Origin: Bidens hawaiensis
Taxonomy: Eukaryota > Streptophyta > Magnoliopsida > Asterales > Asteraceae
NCBI GenBank assembly: GCA_021521415.1
Contig: JAIQDT010014347.1
Span: 1-64,000, forward strand
Reading direction: 5' to 3'
DNA length: 64,000 nt
Shown: positions 24,766 to 34,424 of the stretch, one piece after another
Layout: every line of letters starts with the position of its first letter
Numbering within the stretch: the stretch's first letter is position 1
Notes under the pieces: generated by a model
Seen by the model: the letters and a program-made list of their open reading frames with translations, nothing else
Database searches by the model: none
What the model was told of the DNA's origin: nothing
Made by a program: the position numbers and the translations under genes

Positions 24766-26007
24766 TCAAGCATGAACTCCTTCGCGTACACAAACTGATA
24801 CAATTCTTTGATATTTCTTCGCTTCGTCTTTCCAAGCAGGAATATAAAAGATTTTCTTCTCATTCAGCACCTGCAGATCAGCTTGCGACAAGTTCACTAG
24901 ATGCATCGGATCATAAACTCTTAGCAGCTCTTGTTCAACTTCGTCTTCCATCACTGCTTCAGCTGTTTCACAATCAACATACCACCACTTTAGATCTTTG
25001 AGCACATCCTTGGGCATCTGTTTCATCGGCACTTCTTTAAGGCACTGGATCGGCTTATACTTCATAATCATCCAAGGTTTACCATCTGCTCTCAGTCCAC
25101 GATCTTTGTCTTCGATAAGTTTTCCCTTTTGTGGTTTCAACAGCTCAAACTTCTTCTCTTTTATACTTTCCTTCCAAACAATCTTCCCAATAACTCTAGC
25201 CATATTATCATCACTTCGGTTTATCAATCCCAATCTGGCTAAGTCTTTCACTTCACATTCTGGCAGTGTATTCAACGATCTTAAAAGTCTTTTGAAGTAC
25301 TGAACACCATCATACCTCTTAATAACAAAGAGCCTCAACTGCTCATCGTATATCCAGCAAATAATCCCCTTTCTCGCTTCAGCATAGCCTCTAATGTTGT
25401 AACTCTTCTTAAACATTGTAGGGACCGCTGGTTTCTTCGTTTTGACGAACCACTGAGCATAGCCTTCTTTCCATCTAGGCTGCTCTTCCCATTCAGTCTC
25501 ATCATTCCCAATCTCTTGACTCATATCTACGTTCTCGACTTGCGGTATCTCATGCTCCACATTCTCTTCTACTATCTCTCCCTCTTCAATATCATTATCA
25601 ATCACTATCTCTACACCAATCTTCTCTATCTCATCACTCGGTAGTACATCATCATCACCAACCAACTCATCATCCATCTCCTCTACGTCCACTACCACCA
25701 CATCATCATCACCAGCTGCAGTTGTCGACTCCCCCTGAGTTGTGGAAGTCCCAAGAGCTTGTACAGTTCTTGGCAACTCACCACCTGCACCTTTCGATGC
25801 ATTGGGATCATCGTCTCTATCATTGCGCTTCTTCGTCCTCAACTCATCGCCTTTACAGCTCGTCTCCCCCTGAGATGCCAAGAACTCCTTCAAAGCATCT
25901 ATGATTTTTCCATGTTCTACCAGCAGGGATGACTGCATCTGATTCTCTGCAACTAGGCGTTGAATAGCCTGGGTCTGGATAAGATTTATCCTTGATTGTT
26001 CTGCCAC
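24766..26007 (-). CDS. Extra 3' ORF B of copia element, unknown function
   Basis: 413 codons on the same strand as pol. The open frame's first plausible codon is GTG, not ATG, and it overlaps the end of ORF A by about eight codons in the -1 frame, so it may be the second half of one longer protein. The N-terminal third is a likely coiled coil (Gln/Leu-rich, residues 1-45) followed by a very acidic linker (about 100-170). The C-terminal 240 residues are more globular, with Trp- and Lys-rich stretches such as WIYDEQLRLFVIKRYDGVQY. I recall similar proteins near retroelements in composite genomes, often annotated hypothetical. No signal peptide or membrane segment is seen, so the env position does not make it an envelope protein. 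Confidence 0.6.
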   Translation of the reverse strand: MAEQSRINLIQTQAIQRLVAENQMQSSLLVEHGKIIDALKEFLASQGETSCKGDELRTKKRNDRDDDPNASKGAGGELPRTVQALGTSTTQGESTTAAGDDDVVVVDVEEMDDELVGDDDVLPSDEIEKIGVEIVIDNDIEEGEIVEENVEHEIPQVENVDMSQEIGNDETEWEEQPRWKEGYAQWFVKTKKPAVPTMFKKSYNIRGYAEARKGIICWIYDEQLRLFVIKRYDGVQYFKRLLRSLNTLPECEVKDLARLGLINRSDDNMARVIGKIVWKESIKEKKFELLKPQKGKLIEDKDRGLRADGKPWMIMKYKPIQCLKEVPMKQMPKDVLKDLKWWYVDCETAEAVMEDEVEQELLRVYDPMHLVNLSQADLQVLNEKKIFYIPAWKDEAKKYQRIVSVCVREGVHA

Positions 26008-26024
26008 GACCCGTTCAAGTGCTG

Positions 26025-27629
26025 CTATTCGTTTGAGTCTGATAAGGTTGCATCGAAATCAAACCTCAGATGTGATATATCTTGAGTGTACTGAGAAGGG
26101 ATTTCCGATGTAACCGGGACCTCAGAAGTAGGCAAAGACGTAATCCCAGGTGGTATCGTCACCGATAACCCTGCAGTGGCCACAACAATCGACTCAATAA
26201 AGTGTGCCACGACCTCCGTTGGAGTAACAATCGGTGGCGGCAACGAAACGATCTCCGGAGTCGATAGTTGGAATGACGTTAGTGGGAGGCCAAAGGCAGA
26301 TGAGGTAGCCACCACGGGAACGTCCGTGGCGCTTGGCCTTGTAACCTGTAATGATGAGGGAACCATTGTCATACCGGATAGTGCGGGTGGGGTGAAACGT
26401 ACCACCCTCGAGCTCTCACCAGCTCCAGAACCTGCACCTATCCGTTCCCTTCTTGATCTGCGTATTAACTGTTGTACCTCTTCCTCATAATCTGACTCGC
26501 TATCATCATCAGTTCTCTTTCTTTTCCCATGAGTCCGTTCATGTGTTACCAAAATCCTTCTTGCCTCATCAGAACCAGCCACCGTAGCAACTGTCCTAGT
26601 AACATTCACAGTCGACACCCTCTCAACCGAGACTTGCACATACTCCTCTGGATCAACCCTCTCCATGTTAAAAAATCCTTGACCGCCAAACTCTGCGTCA
26701 AGGTCAACGTTCTCCTCCGGTGACACAACAGGAGCAGCAGGTATAGCTTGAGGTGCTCCTGCCTGTTGTAGTGCCGGGTCCCGAAACTCGTCCCCTCGAG
26801 CAGGCACATACCCTGGGTTGATTAAGTACCCAAACAGTGGAGTATGGCGAGGACGGAGCTCAGGTTTGCTCCTCGCACTCGAAGATCTACATTGGGCGAA
26901 GATCCGTTTATTCACACTTTCAACGTATCTGATCGGACGGCGCTGAGGTAGCGTTGGAGCAACATGATTCAAGATCATTTGTAGGAATCTTGGATACATG
27001 ATGAATCTCTCACGCGCCATCGCCCTTCTCTGACGATCAATCTCATAGAAGACCATCTGACTAAAGCTGTATCGCTTGTTGTAAGTCAGAGCAGTCATCG
27101 CCGACTGCATGGTCGCGCCCATGCCATCAGTTCCAGCCTTTCTCCCAGTCATGCATACTATCATGACATGCATGAGAAAGCGCCACTGGTCAAGCAAAAA
27201 CCCTTTCCTTATATGCGTATCCCCCAAGGGACCAGAGTATCCCATCCTCAAAAACGCTCCATCACGGAAAGGAGCCACAAACTCTGTCGGGTCATCCCTC
27301 GTCTCATCTCCAAATCGTAAAGCCGCCCGGATCTGTTCAGAAGAGAACTGAACAATCTGATTGTTGACTGTTGCGCGCATCACCGGGGGCTCGACTCTAC
27401 AGTCATATTCCACGGTCTGCCAAAAATCCTCAATGTTGGGCAAGGATATCGGCAGTGTTGTAGTGATCGCGTGGAATATACGCGAGCGTAGTAAGAATGT
27501 GATGATTTCGCGGAAATCATCAACTCCGCTCGCCTCCGGGTCTAATGTTATATACATGTTGTGACCCGGGAAGAACTGTATCTGGTTATCACCACCATCA
27601 TCTCCGCCTGCACCACCTACAGCAGCCAT
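26025..27629 (-). CDS. Extra 3' ORF A of copia element, unknown function
   Basis: An intact 534-codon frame starting at ATG (27629). Residues about 35-260 form a conserved-looking domain with the landmarks FW.TVEYDCRVEP, ALRFGDE, QWRFLMHVMIVCMTG, YNKRYSFSQMVF and FIMYPRFLQMIL. The last of these, [FL]-[IL]-MYPRF, is one I recognise from a protein widespread in composite genomes and linked to retroelements. The rest is low-complexity, with a basic KRKR stretch beside an acidic run that could be a nuclear localisation signal. It lies after RNase H on the same strand, with a 2.1 kb gap. Being intact while pol is broken is consistent with recent insertion. Function is unknown; possibilities include a capsid accessory or nuclear-transport role. 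Confidence 0.65.
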   Translation of the reverse strand: MAAVGGAGGDDGGDNQIQFFPGHNMYITLDPEASGVDDFREIITFLLRSRIFHAITTTLPISLPNIEDFWQTVEYDCRVEPPVMRATVNNQIVQFSSEQIRAALRFGDETRDDPTEFVAPFRDGAFLRMGYSGPLGDTHIRKGFLLDQWRFLMHVMIVCMTGRKAGTDGMGATMQSAMTALTYNKRYSFSQMVFYEIDRQRRAMARERFIMYPRFLQMILNHVAPTLPQRRPIRYVESVNKRIFAQCRSSSARSKPELRPRHTPLFGYLINPGYVPARGDEFRDPALQQAGAPQAIPAAPVVSPEENVDLDAEFGGQGFFNMERVDPEEYVQVSVERVSTVNVTRTVATVAGSDEARRILVTHERTHGKRKRTDDDSESDYEEEVQQLIRRSRRERIGAGSGAGESSRVVRFTPPALSGMTMVPSSLQVTRPSATDVPVVATSSAFGLPLTSFQLSTPEIVSLPPPIVTPTEVVAHFIESIVVATAGLSVTIPPGITSLPTSEVPVTSEIPSQYTQDISHLRFDFDATLSDSNE

Positions 27630-27669
27630 ATCTGTATCAAACAGACTAAGTTAGATACACGTCAACGCA

Positions 27670-27930
27670 AATCACAAGTTCGCCTGTTACCATAAGCGAA
27701 GTTGTGATTTATTCTGTACAGGCGAAGTTAGAGGTGGGGCGAAGTTGGGAACAACTTCGCCTCAACTTGAACTTCGTCTGTTAACTGTTAAGTAAAAAGG
27801 TCCAGGCGAAGTTAATGATAACTTCGCCTAACCACAACATCGCCTCATATACTGTAACCTAATTAATTGTCAGGCGAAGTTAAACCTCAGGCGAAGTTAT
27901 GGATAACTTCGCCTAAACTGTAAGTTCGCC
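27670..27930. repeat. Cluster of CGAAGTT palindromes
   Basis: At least ten half-sites of GCGAAGTT or AACTTCGC in 260 bp, several paired as GGCGAAGTT(A)..(T)AACTTCGCC, for example at about 27804-27828 and 27888-27914. Confidence 0.85.
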
Positions 27931-28325
27931 TGAATATGAATCGGCAACAGATAGACGAATCAATCGACATGTAGTTGGTGAAATTGGAGATTAAGGCCTC
28001 CGTAAAACATGTTTTTATGAAGTACTAGACGACCAAATTGATTACGACCACGTAATAACAAGTTTGAAATCGGGTGTTTAATGTTTCGAAAGACGAGGTA
28101 GAGAATCGGGTCAATACAACCTATGATTAACACCCTATGACAAAGATTATACGATATATAGAACCCTACACACCTTTAATCGGATTAGAATCGAAAAAGA
28201 TTGAACAAATATGATTGAGATCGATAATACGATAAGTTCGCTTAGGTTTCGGAGATAAGTTCGCTGGTTTTGAAATAATGAACATGTCTGACCTTAAAAC
28301 TTCTTTATATAGGGTCAAAATTTGA

Positions 28326-28385
28326 CAGGCGAAGTTATGGATAACTTCGCCTATTGCAGGCGAAGTTATGGATAAGTTCGCCTAT
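28326..28385. repeat. Pair of adjacent CGAAGTT palindromes
   Basis: Two copies of a GGCGAAGTTATGGATAA-type palindrome in direct succession. The second has one change (aagttcgcc). Confidence 0.85.
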
Positions 28386-29743
28386 ATATGAAAATTTTCA
28401 AAACAAACCCCTACAATTTGCAATTAAGTTTTAAAACAACCTTTAAAGAATTAAATGATACGATTAAGACCAAGTAACCAGGTATAAAATCAAACAACTA
28501 CATAAGCAGAAAAATTTCAAAACATAAAATACACGGGATCAAATTTCAGTCTCGATAGGGACTACCATGTTTTAGAAAAGATCCGAACAGGAATCATACT
28601 AACTACGTGACTGTCACACAAATCCGTGTTTAGCTGTATTATGACATAAAGAAACAGGTTGTAAGCAGGTAAATAACTTAGAATGGTTTTTTATCGTTTC
28701 TGTGATACGGGTTAGGTTCAATTAAGCTCAAAATTTTAAATGGGCAACAACTCAGAGATTATGATACCTCCTATCTATTCTCAAAGCGTATTTGGCTTTC
28801 CCCAAGTCACCCCGAGTTGACCTCGACCCGTAGTGTCTGATTAAATAGTAAGTACTCTTCGATCTTTAGATTTTGCTTCCCGTTCTCTTTCTTACACCTT
28901 GATTGAGAAGTATAAATATTATGAACTCTAGAATGTCTCAAATTTTTCTTTTTTTTTTTCCTTTTTTTTTTTATGTTAAGAATTTACACAACTTCAGATA
29001 AACTCTTGCAAGTCCCGAATCTGGATCACTGCAGTTTCTTGACACGCTATCTTTACGGGAATCAGAACACTCACGGGCTCGTGTATGGCTGGGTAATCGC
29101 TTTTCTGCCTATCATTCGGAAAGATATATATGGAGACATGCACAACTCATAAGAAGTTTCCACATAAAATCGAGTAGATTTAGTTAGTATCACTTCTACT
29201 TTTACGCACCATAAAAAGCTACCATGACATACAATGACTGTTCTAAAGTCTTTTAGGCCTTATAACTTCACTAGTTAAGCACACATAATCAGTATATCTA
29301 TCACTTTCCAAGGTTGGATCAATTTTCTGTTAAACATAGTACAGGTACTTCTTACGAAGTAGTAGACTTGAAAAATAATTTCATCTCCCAAAAAAAAAAT
29401 TTTTTAACTTCAATCGCCCCGATCAAATTGAAGTTTTCAGGTAAACGGCTGTCCCGAAGATCCAATGGATCAGCTGGACCGACCACATACAAGTATGTGT
29501 CCTTCTAACTAAGTATGATCGACTAATTTTCAGCGAAAGAATGAAAACACATCATAAACCACCCTGGTCACTTTCAGTCATCTGGTTAATGGCTATCCTC
29601 ATATTCTACAAGTAGAAATGAGGACCAAACATATCCGAAGATATGTCCTTCAAACTGAGGCAACCGACATACTTCTAAGCGATAGTGACGTTTTTTTTTT
29701 TTTTTTTTTTTTTTAGAAAAAAAAACAAAAACATAAAGCATGG

Positions 29744-30547
29744 TTACTCGGGATTGATCATCCCATTCAGCTCAACAAGGTTTTGAAATCTAGTTTTGTC
29801 AAACGCTTTCGTAAACAAGTCAGCGAAATTATCTAGCGTATCAACCTTTTCGAGCTCAATCAGTTTCTTCTCAGCACAATCCCGTATAAAATGATGACGT
29901 ATGTCAATGTGTTTAGTTTTACTGTGCTTAACGGGATTGTTAGTTACTGAGATAGCAGCAATGTTATCAATGCAAATAGGAGTAAGAGTAAAATTCAGAC
30001 CATAATCGCGCAACTGTTGTTGAATCCAACGAACCTGGGAGCAGCAGTTGGATGCTGCCATGTATTCTGCTTCACAGGTTGAAATTGCGACTGAGGTCTG
30101 CTTCTTGCATTGCCAGGACACTAGTCTGCCACCAAGAAACTGACATCCACCAGTTGTAGACTTCCGACTCTGATTGCACCCTCCATAATTAGAATCTGTG
30201 TAGGCGACCAACTCCAAGTCTCCTCCTCTTGTGTACCACAAACCTAGCTTAGGCTTGCCTTTGAGATACCGTAGAATCCTCTTCGCACCCTTCAAGTGAG
30301 ATTCCTTTAGGTTTGCCTGAAAGCGAGCACAAAGACAAACAGCAAACATTATATCAGGCCTAGAAGCAGTTAAGTACATTAAAGAACCTATTATAGCCCG
30401 ATATTGGGTTGGGTCCACGTCTGCATCGTTATCTGACTCAGTACCCAATTTGTGGTTGACGCAGACTGGAGTATCGTATGGAGTGCTGTCCTCCATCTTG
30501 AAACGTTTGAGAACATCATGGACATACTTCGTCTGATGAATGAACAT
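29744..30547 (-). pseudogene. Ty1/copia RNase H domain
   Basis: 267 codons in reading direction after RT. Shows the usual copia RNase H landmarks: TQYRAIIGSLMYL, RPDIMFAV, YTDSNYGGC with STTG, CEAEYMAA, and KHIDIRHHFIRD near the end. It is in frame with RT but separated from it by a single in-frame TAG at 30560-30562; the sequence on either side reads straight through. The TAG is followed by AAG AAA, not a known read-through context, so I treat it as nonsense. It ends at TAA just before a long T run. Confidence 0.9.
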
Positions 30548-30559
30548 ACCATCTTTCTT

Positions 30560-31360
30560 CTAATCAACCTGCAGTCCTAAAAAGAAAGTTAGTTCACCCA
30601 TAGCACTCATTTCAAATCTCTTCTTCATGACGGCCTCAAACTCCTGACACATGGCGACCTTTGATGCAGCAAAGATAATGTCGTCCACGTAGACTTGCAC
30701 CAGTAGAAAGTCGCTCCCTTTTCTCTTGAAGAACAATGTGCTATCAATCTTACCTCTTTCAAACTCATTCTCAAGCAAGTAGTCGGATAACGTTGAGTAC
30801 CAGGCACGAGGTGCTTGATGTAGTCCATACAGTGCTTTACTTAGCTTGTACACGTGATCGGGAAAGTCAGGGTCAGGAAAACCAGGAGGTTGCTCAACGT
30901 ACACAACCTCATCGACTTTACCATTTAGGAACGCACTCTTCACATCTAACTGAAAAACCTTCATCTCCTTATGAGCAGCAAATGCCAAAAACAAACGAAT
31001 GGCCTCCAATCTTGCCACAGGAGCAAACACCTCATTGTAATCAATCCCCTCTTGCTGATTAAAGCCTTTAACAACCAGCCTCGCCTTGTTCCTGATAACA
31101 ATCCCTTTCTCATCTCTCTTGCATTTGAAGACCCATTTTGTGCCAATCGCATACACATTCCTTGGTTTTGCAACCAAGTTCCATACCTCCATCTTCTTAA
31201 ACTGGGCTAATTCTTCTTGCATGGCTTCGACCCACGAGCTGTCCTTGAGAGCTATTTGATAGTTCTTTGGTTCAATCTGGCTGATAAAGCAGGTGTACAA
31301 GCATTCGTTGATTATGCCTGATTCTTTAATGCTTATGTAAACACAGGTGTGCTCATTCAA
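30560..31360 (-). pseudogene. Ty1/copia reverse transcriptase domain
   Basis: 266 codons containing a full copia RT domain: [51 protein letters not shown], the first catalytic Asp in [12 protein letters not shown], and the YVDDI active site. Catalytic residues are present. The frame is open across an upstream TAA (31373-31375) that separates it from the preceding linker, and the first codon is not ATG, so it is a segment of the polyprotein. Its role would be copying element RNA into DNA inside virus-like particles. Confidence 0.92.
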
Positions 31361-31372
31361 GCTTTGTCTTGT

Positions 31373-31642
31373 TTATACACCATCGGACAGATCACCTATC
31401 ACATTTTCCAGAGGATGATTTTTGTAAATTCTCGTAGTCGGAACCGAACTGACATTCAGATTATCTTCCAAGTTCGAAAATAGCTCATCAATGGGTGAAT
31501 GATGTTGAGAGTGAAACAGATTGATGAATTCCTCTTCAGTAGAGGCAGCAGGGGTATTGACAGCATTTGACGATGAAGGCTGACATTCATCATACTGTGG
31601 TCGTTGCACCAAAGTGTCTTCCTCATCGCATATCATCTTCAT
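31373..31642 (-). pseudogene. Copia pol linker between integrase and RT
   Basis: 89-codon open segment, Ser/Glu/Asn-rich with no known motif, in the position of the variable integrase C-terminal to RT linker. It ends at TAA 31373-31375 in the same frame as the RT segment. The preceding integrase frame ends at TGA 31656, and the expected C-terminal integrase region is too short, so a deletion around 31640-31660 is likely. Confidence 0.6.
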
Positions 31643-31655
31643 AGCAATTCTTTCC

Positions 31656-32636
31656 TCAACTTACTCGATTAAGGATATAACAGGCTGTTGCAACAGCTTC
31701 AGCCCAGAACACAACAGGAAGTTTCGAATCAGCCAGCATGGTTCTGGCTCCTTCAATTAAAGTTCTGTTCTTCCTCTCAGCCACTCCATTTTGTTGCGGT
31801 GTATACGGAGCGCTGTACTGGTGTTCAATCCCCTTCTGTAAGCAGAAGATCTCCATCTCATAGTTCTTGAATTCAGTCCCATTGTCACTTCTGATGTACT
31901 TAACCCTTTTTCCCATGATATTCTCAACCTTGGTAATCAAATTCTTTACCATCTGAACAGTTTCATCCTTTGACTTCAGGAAATATACCCAGGAATATCT
32001 AGAGAAATCATCAGTGATCACCAAGCAGTAAGATGTTCCTCCTAGACTTTTTACATTCACTGGACCGAAGAGATCCATGTGAAGTAGTTCTAGGGAGCTG
32101 ACTATAGAATTAATCTTCTTGGTGTGATGGGATTTCTTGTGTTGCTTTCCCTTCTTGCATGATAAGCATTGGTCTTCGAAGTTGAAATTCTTCAAGGGAA
32201 CACCCAACACCAACCCATTCTTGACAATGTAGTTCATCTTCCGAAGATGAATATGCCCCATTCTCCTATGCCATAATTCGGACTCCGATTCAGTCGCTTT
32301 CGACAAAAGACACGATTCTTCTGTGGCCATTTCAGTCGACCTCATGTCCATGATATACGTATTCTTCTCTCTTGGAGCCCTCATAACAATCCAATCCTCG
32401 GGTATCTTAAAACCAGGATGCAACACAATCGCCTCAGTCTTGGTAAAATGCATGGTGTAATCCTTGTCACAGATCTGCGAAACACTCAGCAGATTGTGCT
32501 TCAATTCTTCAACAAAGTTCACTTTCTCTAAAGTCATCTTTCCATTCGTCACAGTCCCAATTCCTGTGATTCTTCCACCGCTCTCTCCAGCGAAACTCAC
32601 TCTTCCTCCTTGAACAGGTTTCCATTCGTTTAACAA
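31656..32636 (-). pseudogene. Ty1/copia integrase domain
   Basis: 326 codons. The GAG-pre-integrase zinc-binding part has H..H in WHRRMGHIH and C..C in CLSCKKGK. The catalytic core follows with D in LHMDLFGPV, D in RSDNGTEFKN and E in GVAERKNRTL, so the DDE triad is intact. It ends at TGA 31656-31658 within the conserved segment after the core (CYILNRVS), so the C-terminus is missing. It would insert the cDNA into the host chromosome. Confidence 0.92.
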
Positions 32637-32926
32637 ATTTTGCTACCCATCATGTGCCAGGAACAGCCGCTATCCACAACCCATAGATTGTTTGCAGCCC
32701 TATTCAACTGTTCCTGCACGATTAAAGCAGAGAGTTAAAATCTGGGGACCCAAGACCTCTTGGTCTTGGGTCGATACATCCCGTACCTTGGCTGTCCAAA
32801 GTTAACCTCAGAATAATTTCTGTAAGTCCTGGGCGGATACCTTCTTGGAGATTGACTATGAGGCCATCCAAACCGTCGTGAATTAAATGAATTATTACTT
32901 ATGGTTTGGTTGTTAGCAGTGAAAAA
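32637..32926 (-). pseudogene. Copia protease region, broken
   Basis: The aspartic protease active-site motif WVVDSGCSWHM is visible at about 32648-32683 (DSGCSW at 32657-32674). It is in frame with gag, but TAG 32927-32929 and TAA 32735-32737 interrupt that frame. A frameshift near 32640 then leads into the integrase frame. The protease would normally cleave the Gag-Pol polyprotein; here it cannot be made as one chain. Confidence 0.8.
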
Positions 32927-33598
32927 CTAAGATCTATTTCTTTGAAAACCTGAATTAGACCAATTTCTAAATTTTGATGGGTTTTCATTTTTTCCATTAT
33001 ATTGATTACTGTTTCTTTTCTCAGATTTTGAAGGCCTCACACCTCTGAATTTCTGCTTCAGAGAGCAATCAGAAATTAGGTGTCCTAATCGATTACATCT
33101 GAAACAACTCCTGTGTTCAATTTTCTTTTCCATAGTGGTTTTAGATGTTGAGGCTGTATTACAGCCCGTTTGTCTCACATAAGGTGGGACATACGGGTTT
33201 AGTGGAGATTTCTTTTCAGTTGTTTTATGCTTCTCCCCACTTTTTGGTAACACTGCCTCTTGTTTTGTCTCACTCGACTCGGAAGACTTGTCCGAGTTAG
33301 ATGAGACAGGACTAGGCACAGAAATTTTCACATTAGACACAGGCTTACTCGTTTCGCCTTTACCAACTTCTGGATCTTTAATAGTTACCTTAACCGGAAC
33401 TGTCTGACTATAATCAACATCAACAGATTTCTGATTACTAGCATCATAAGTGTAATTATGATTGTAAGGTGGTGGAACTTCATGATAACCAATTCCTCCC
33501 CTTTTAACTGGGGAACCTTGATCACTAACGAGGTGATCAAGTATAGCGGTGGAATTTCTGAATTTCTCAAGTTTCCTGTTTAGTTCCACCACTCTCAC
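32927..33598 (-). pseudogene. Ty1/copia gag, C-terminal part with zinc knuckle
   Basis: 223 codons holding one CCHC knuckle, CFRCNRLGHLISDC (C-X2-C-X4-H-X4-C), and Lys/Ser/Asn-rich flanks. The capsid N-terminal domain of copia Gag proteins is absent, and the frame begins at a GTG-type codon where the palindrome-rich leader starts. I therefore infer that the 5' part of gag was lost, or replaced by leader sequence, near 33600. The frame ends at TAG 32927 and continues open beyond it. Confidence 0.8.
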
Positions 33599-33990
33599 CT
33601 GAACTTCGCTTCCTTTTTAAATTCGCCTGATTCGGCGAAGTTGTGTATAACTTCGCTTAAGGTAAGCGAACTTGTGAAGTAGGCGAAGTTGTGGGTAACT
33701 TCGCTTGAGATAAGCGAACTTGAGAAGGTAGGCGAAGTTGTGGATAACTTCGCTTAACCTTATATCTTCGCTGAAACCCTACGAACAGTGACGGCAACTT
33801 CGCCTGATGAACACGATGAATATGCAGGTTAGATTTCGGGATTTTACAAGGTTTGTGAAGGTGTTATGGGTTGTTTATGATTGTAGGAGGTGAGTATAAC
33901 ACAAAAACTCAGAAAACTCGTCCCGCGAATAGTCGAACGGAACGATTTCTACACCCGCGTGATAATCCCGAACCACACAATCGAGCAAAA
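33599..33990 (-). mobile_element. Copia leader with 48-bp tandem palindrome repeats
   Basis: Between PBS and gag. Contains three tandem units of about 48 bp starting at about 33634, 33682 and 33731. Each has GGCGAAGTTGTG...AACTTCGCTT followed by AAGCGAACTTG. Could fold into a series of hairpins in the RNA leader, where packaging or translation signals usually lie. Confidence 0.8.
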
Positions 33991-34002
33991 GCTCTGATAC
34001 CA
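33991..34002 (-). other. Primer-binding site, initiator-Met tRNA type
   Basis: Reads TGGTATCAGAGC on the minus strand, two bases inside the 5' LTR. This is the standard PBS of plant Ty1/copia elements. Confidence 0.92.
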
Positions 34003-34004
34003 AT

Positions 34005-34419
34005 TGTAGGTTCCCAGCCGGATCTACACGAGATATCGCGTTCTACGTAGGTGCGGAATCCCTACGTAAGACGTTACGAGCGTAGAAGACAAAACGATTA
34101 AACACGTTACAATAAACACAAACACGTTATATTGCAACCGTAAACACGTGATACAAAGATCACCAAATACAGACTCTCTCTAACTCGTTCTCTGAATAAT
34201 CAATTCGCTGAATTCTTATCTTCTAAGTCGTAACCTAGGACATATATATCACGACAACTTCGCCTGGCATGTTCAGGCGAAGTTGTCCCTAACTTCGCTT
34301 TTCTAACAAGTTCGCCCATATCAGCGAACTTGTTAGCAACTTCGCTTACATACAAACTCAAATCCAAACGACTCGATTACAGACACTAGACACTGAACTA
34401 CTGACATCATGTACCAACA
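34005..34419 (-). repeat. 5' LTR of the copia element
   Basis: 415 bp and near-identical to the left LTR, with the same CGAAGTT inverted repeats at about 34253-34335. Followed on its inner side by two bases and the PBS. Confidence 0.9.
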
Positions 34420-34424
34420 ACTAC
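34420..34424. repeat. Target site duplication ACTAC, right
   Basis: Second copy of the 5-bp duplication. Removing the element and one copy restores a continuous family A LTR ('gtatactactaacg'), matching the minus-strand LTR at about 2270-2282. Confidence 0.9.

Larger units (their letters stand above)
27630..29743 (-). mobile_element. Non-coding spacer of copia element with CGAAGTT palindromes
   Basis: Stretch between RNase H and ORF A. No supported coding frame. Contains clusters of GGCGAAGTT/AACTTCGCC palindromes at about 27670-27930 and 28230-28390, T runs at about 28938-28972, and a 23-base T run at 29692-29714 just after the RNase H stop. It might hold a promoter or splice acceptor for the 3' frames, but I cannot identify either. 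Confidence 0.6.
24271..34419 (-). mobile_element. Complete SIRE-like Ty1/copia retrotransposon (minus), 10.15 kb
   Basis: Two 415-bp LTRs (24271-24685 and 34005-34419) are flanked by the 5-bp target duplication ACTAC (24266-24270 and 34420-34424). The initiator-Met-type PBS is at 33991-34002 and the polypurine tract at 24686-24698, so the element reads right to left. Order in reading direction: leader with palindromes, partial gag, protease motif, integrase, RT, RNase H, a 2.1 kb non-coding stretch, then two further open frames before the 3' LTR. The integrase-before-RT order and the motifs are Ty1/copia; the long body with a 3' extra frame resembles the SIRE/Maximus group. Nonsense codons, a frameshift and a likely deletion in pol make this copy non-autonomous. 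The LTRs differ at about 3 sites by eye, so insertion is recent. Confidence 0.9.

Noticed and set aside
24998..25303. Plus-strand open frames opposite copia ORFs A and B (24565-27564)
   Set aside because: Shadows of the two long minus-strand frames; no motif and poor composition.
26025..26027. TAG at the end of ORF A (followed by CAGCAC) as a read-through site
   Set aside because: CAG matches CAR but CAC breaks YYA, and the downstream frame in phase is not ORF B, which is in the -1 frame.
24766..27629. ORFs A and B as an envelope protein
   Set aside because: Position alone suggests it; no signal peptide, transmembrane segment or cleavage site is visible.
30736..31210. Plus-strand frames opposite copia RT
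   Set aside because: They overlap the conserved RT domain on the other strand and have no motif.
32927..32929. TAG at the end of copia gag as a read-through stop
   Set aside because: It is followed by TTTTTC, not CARYYA, and further stops and a frameshift follow, so it looks like ordinary decay.
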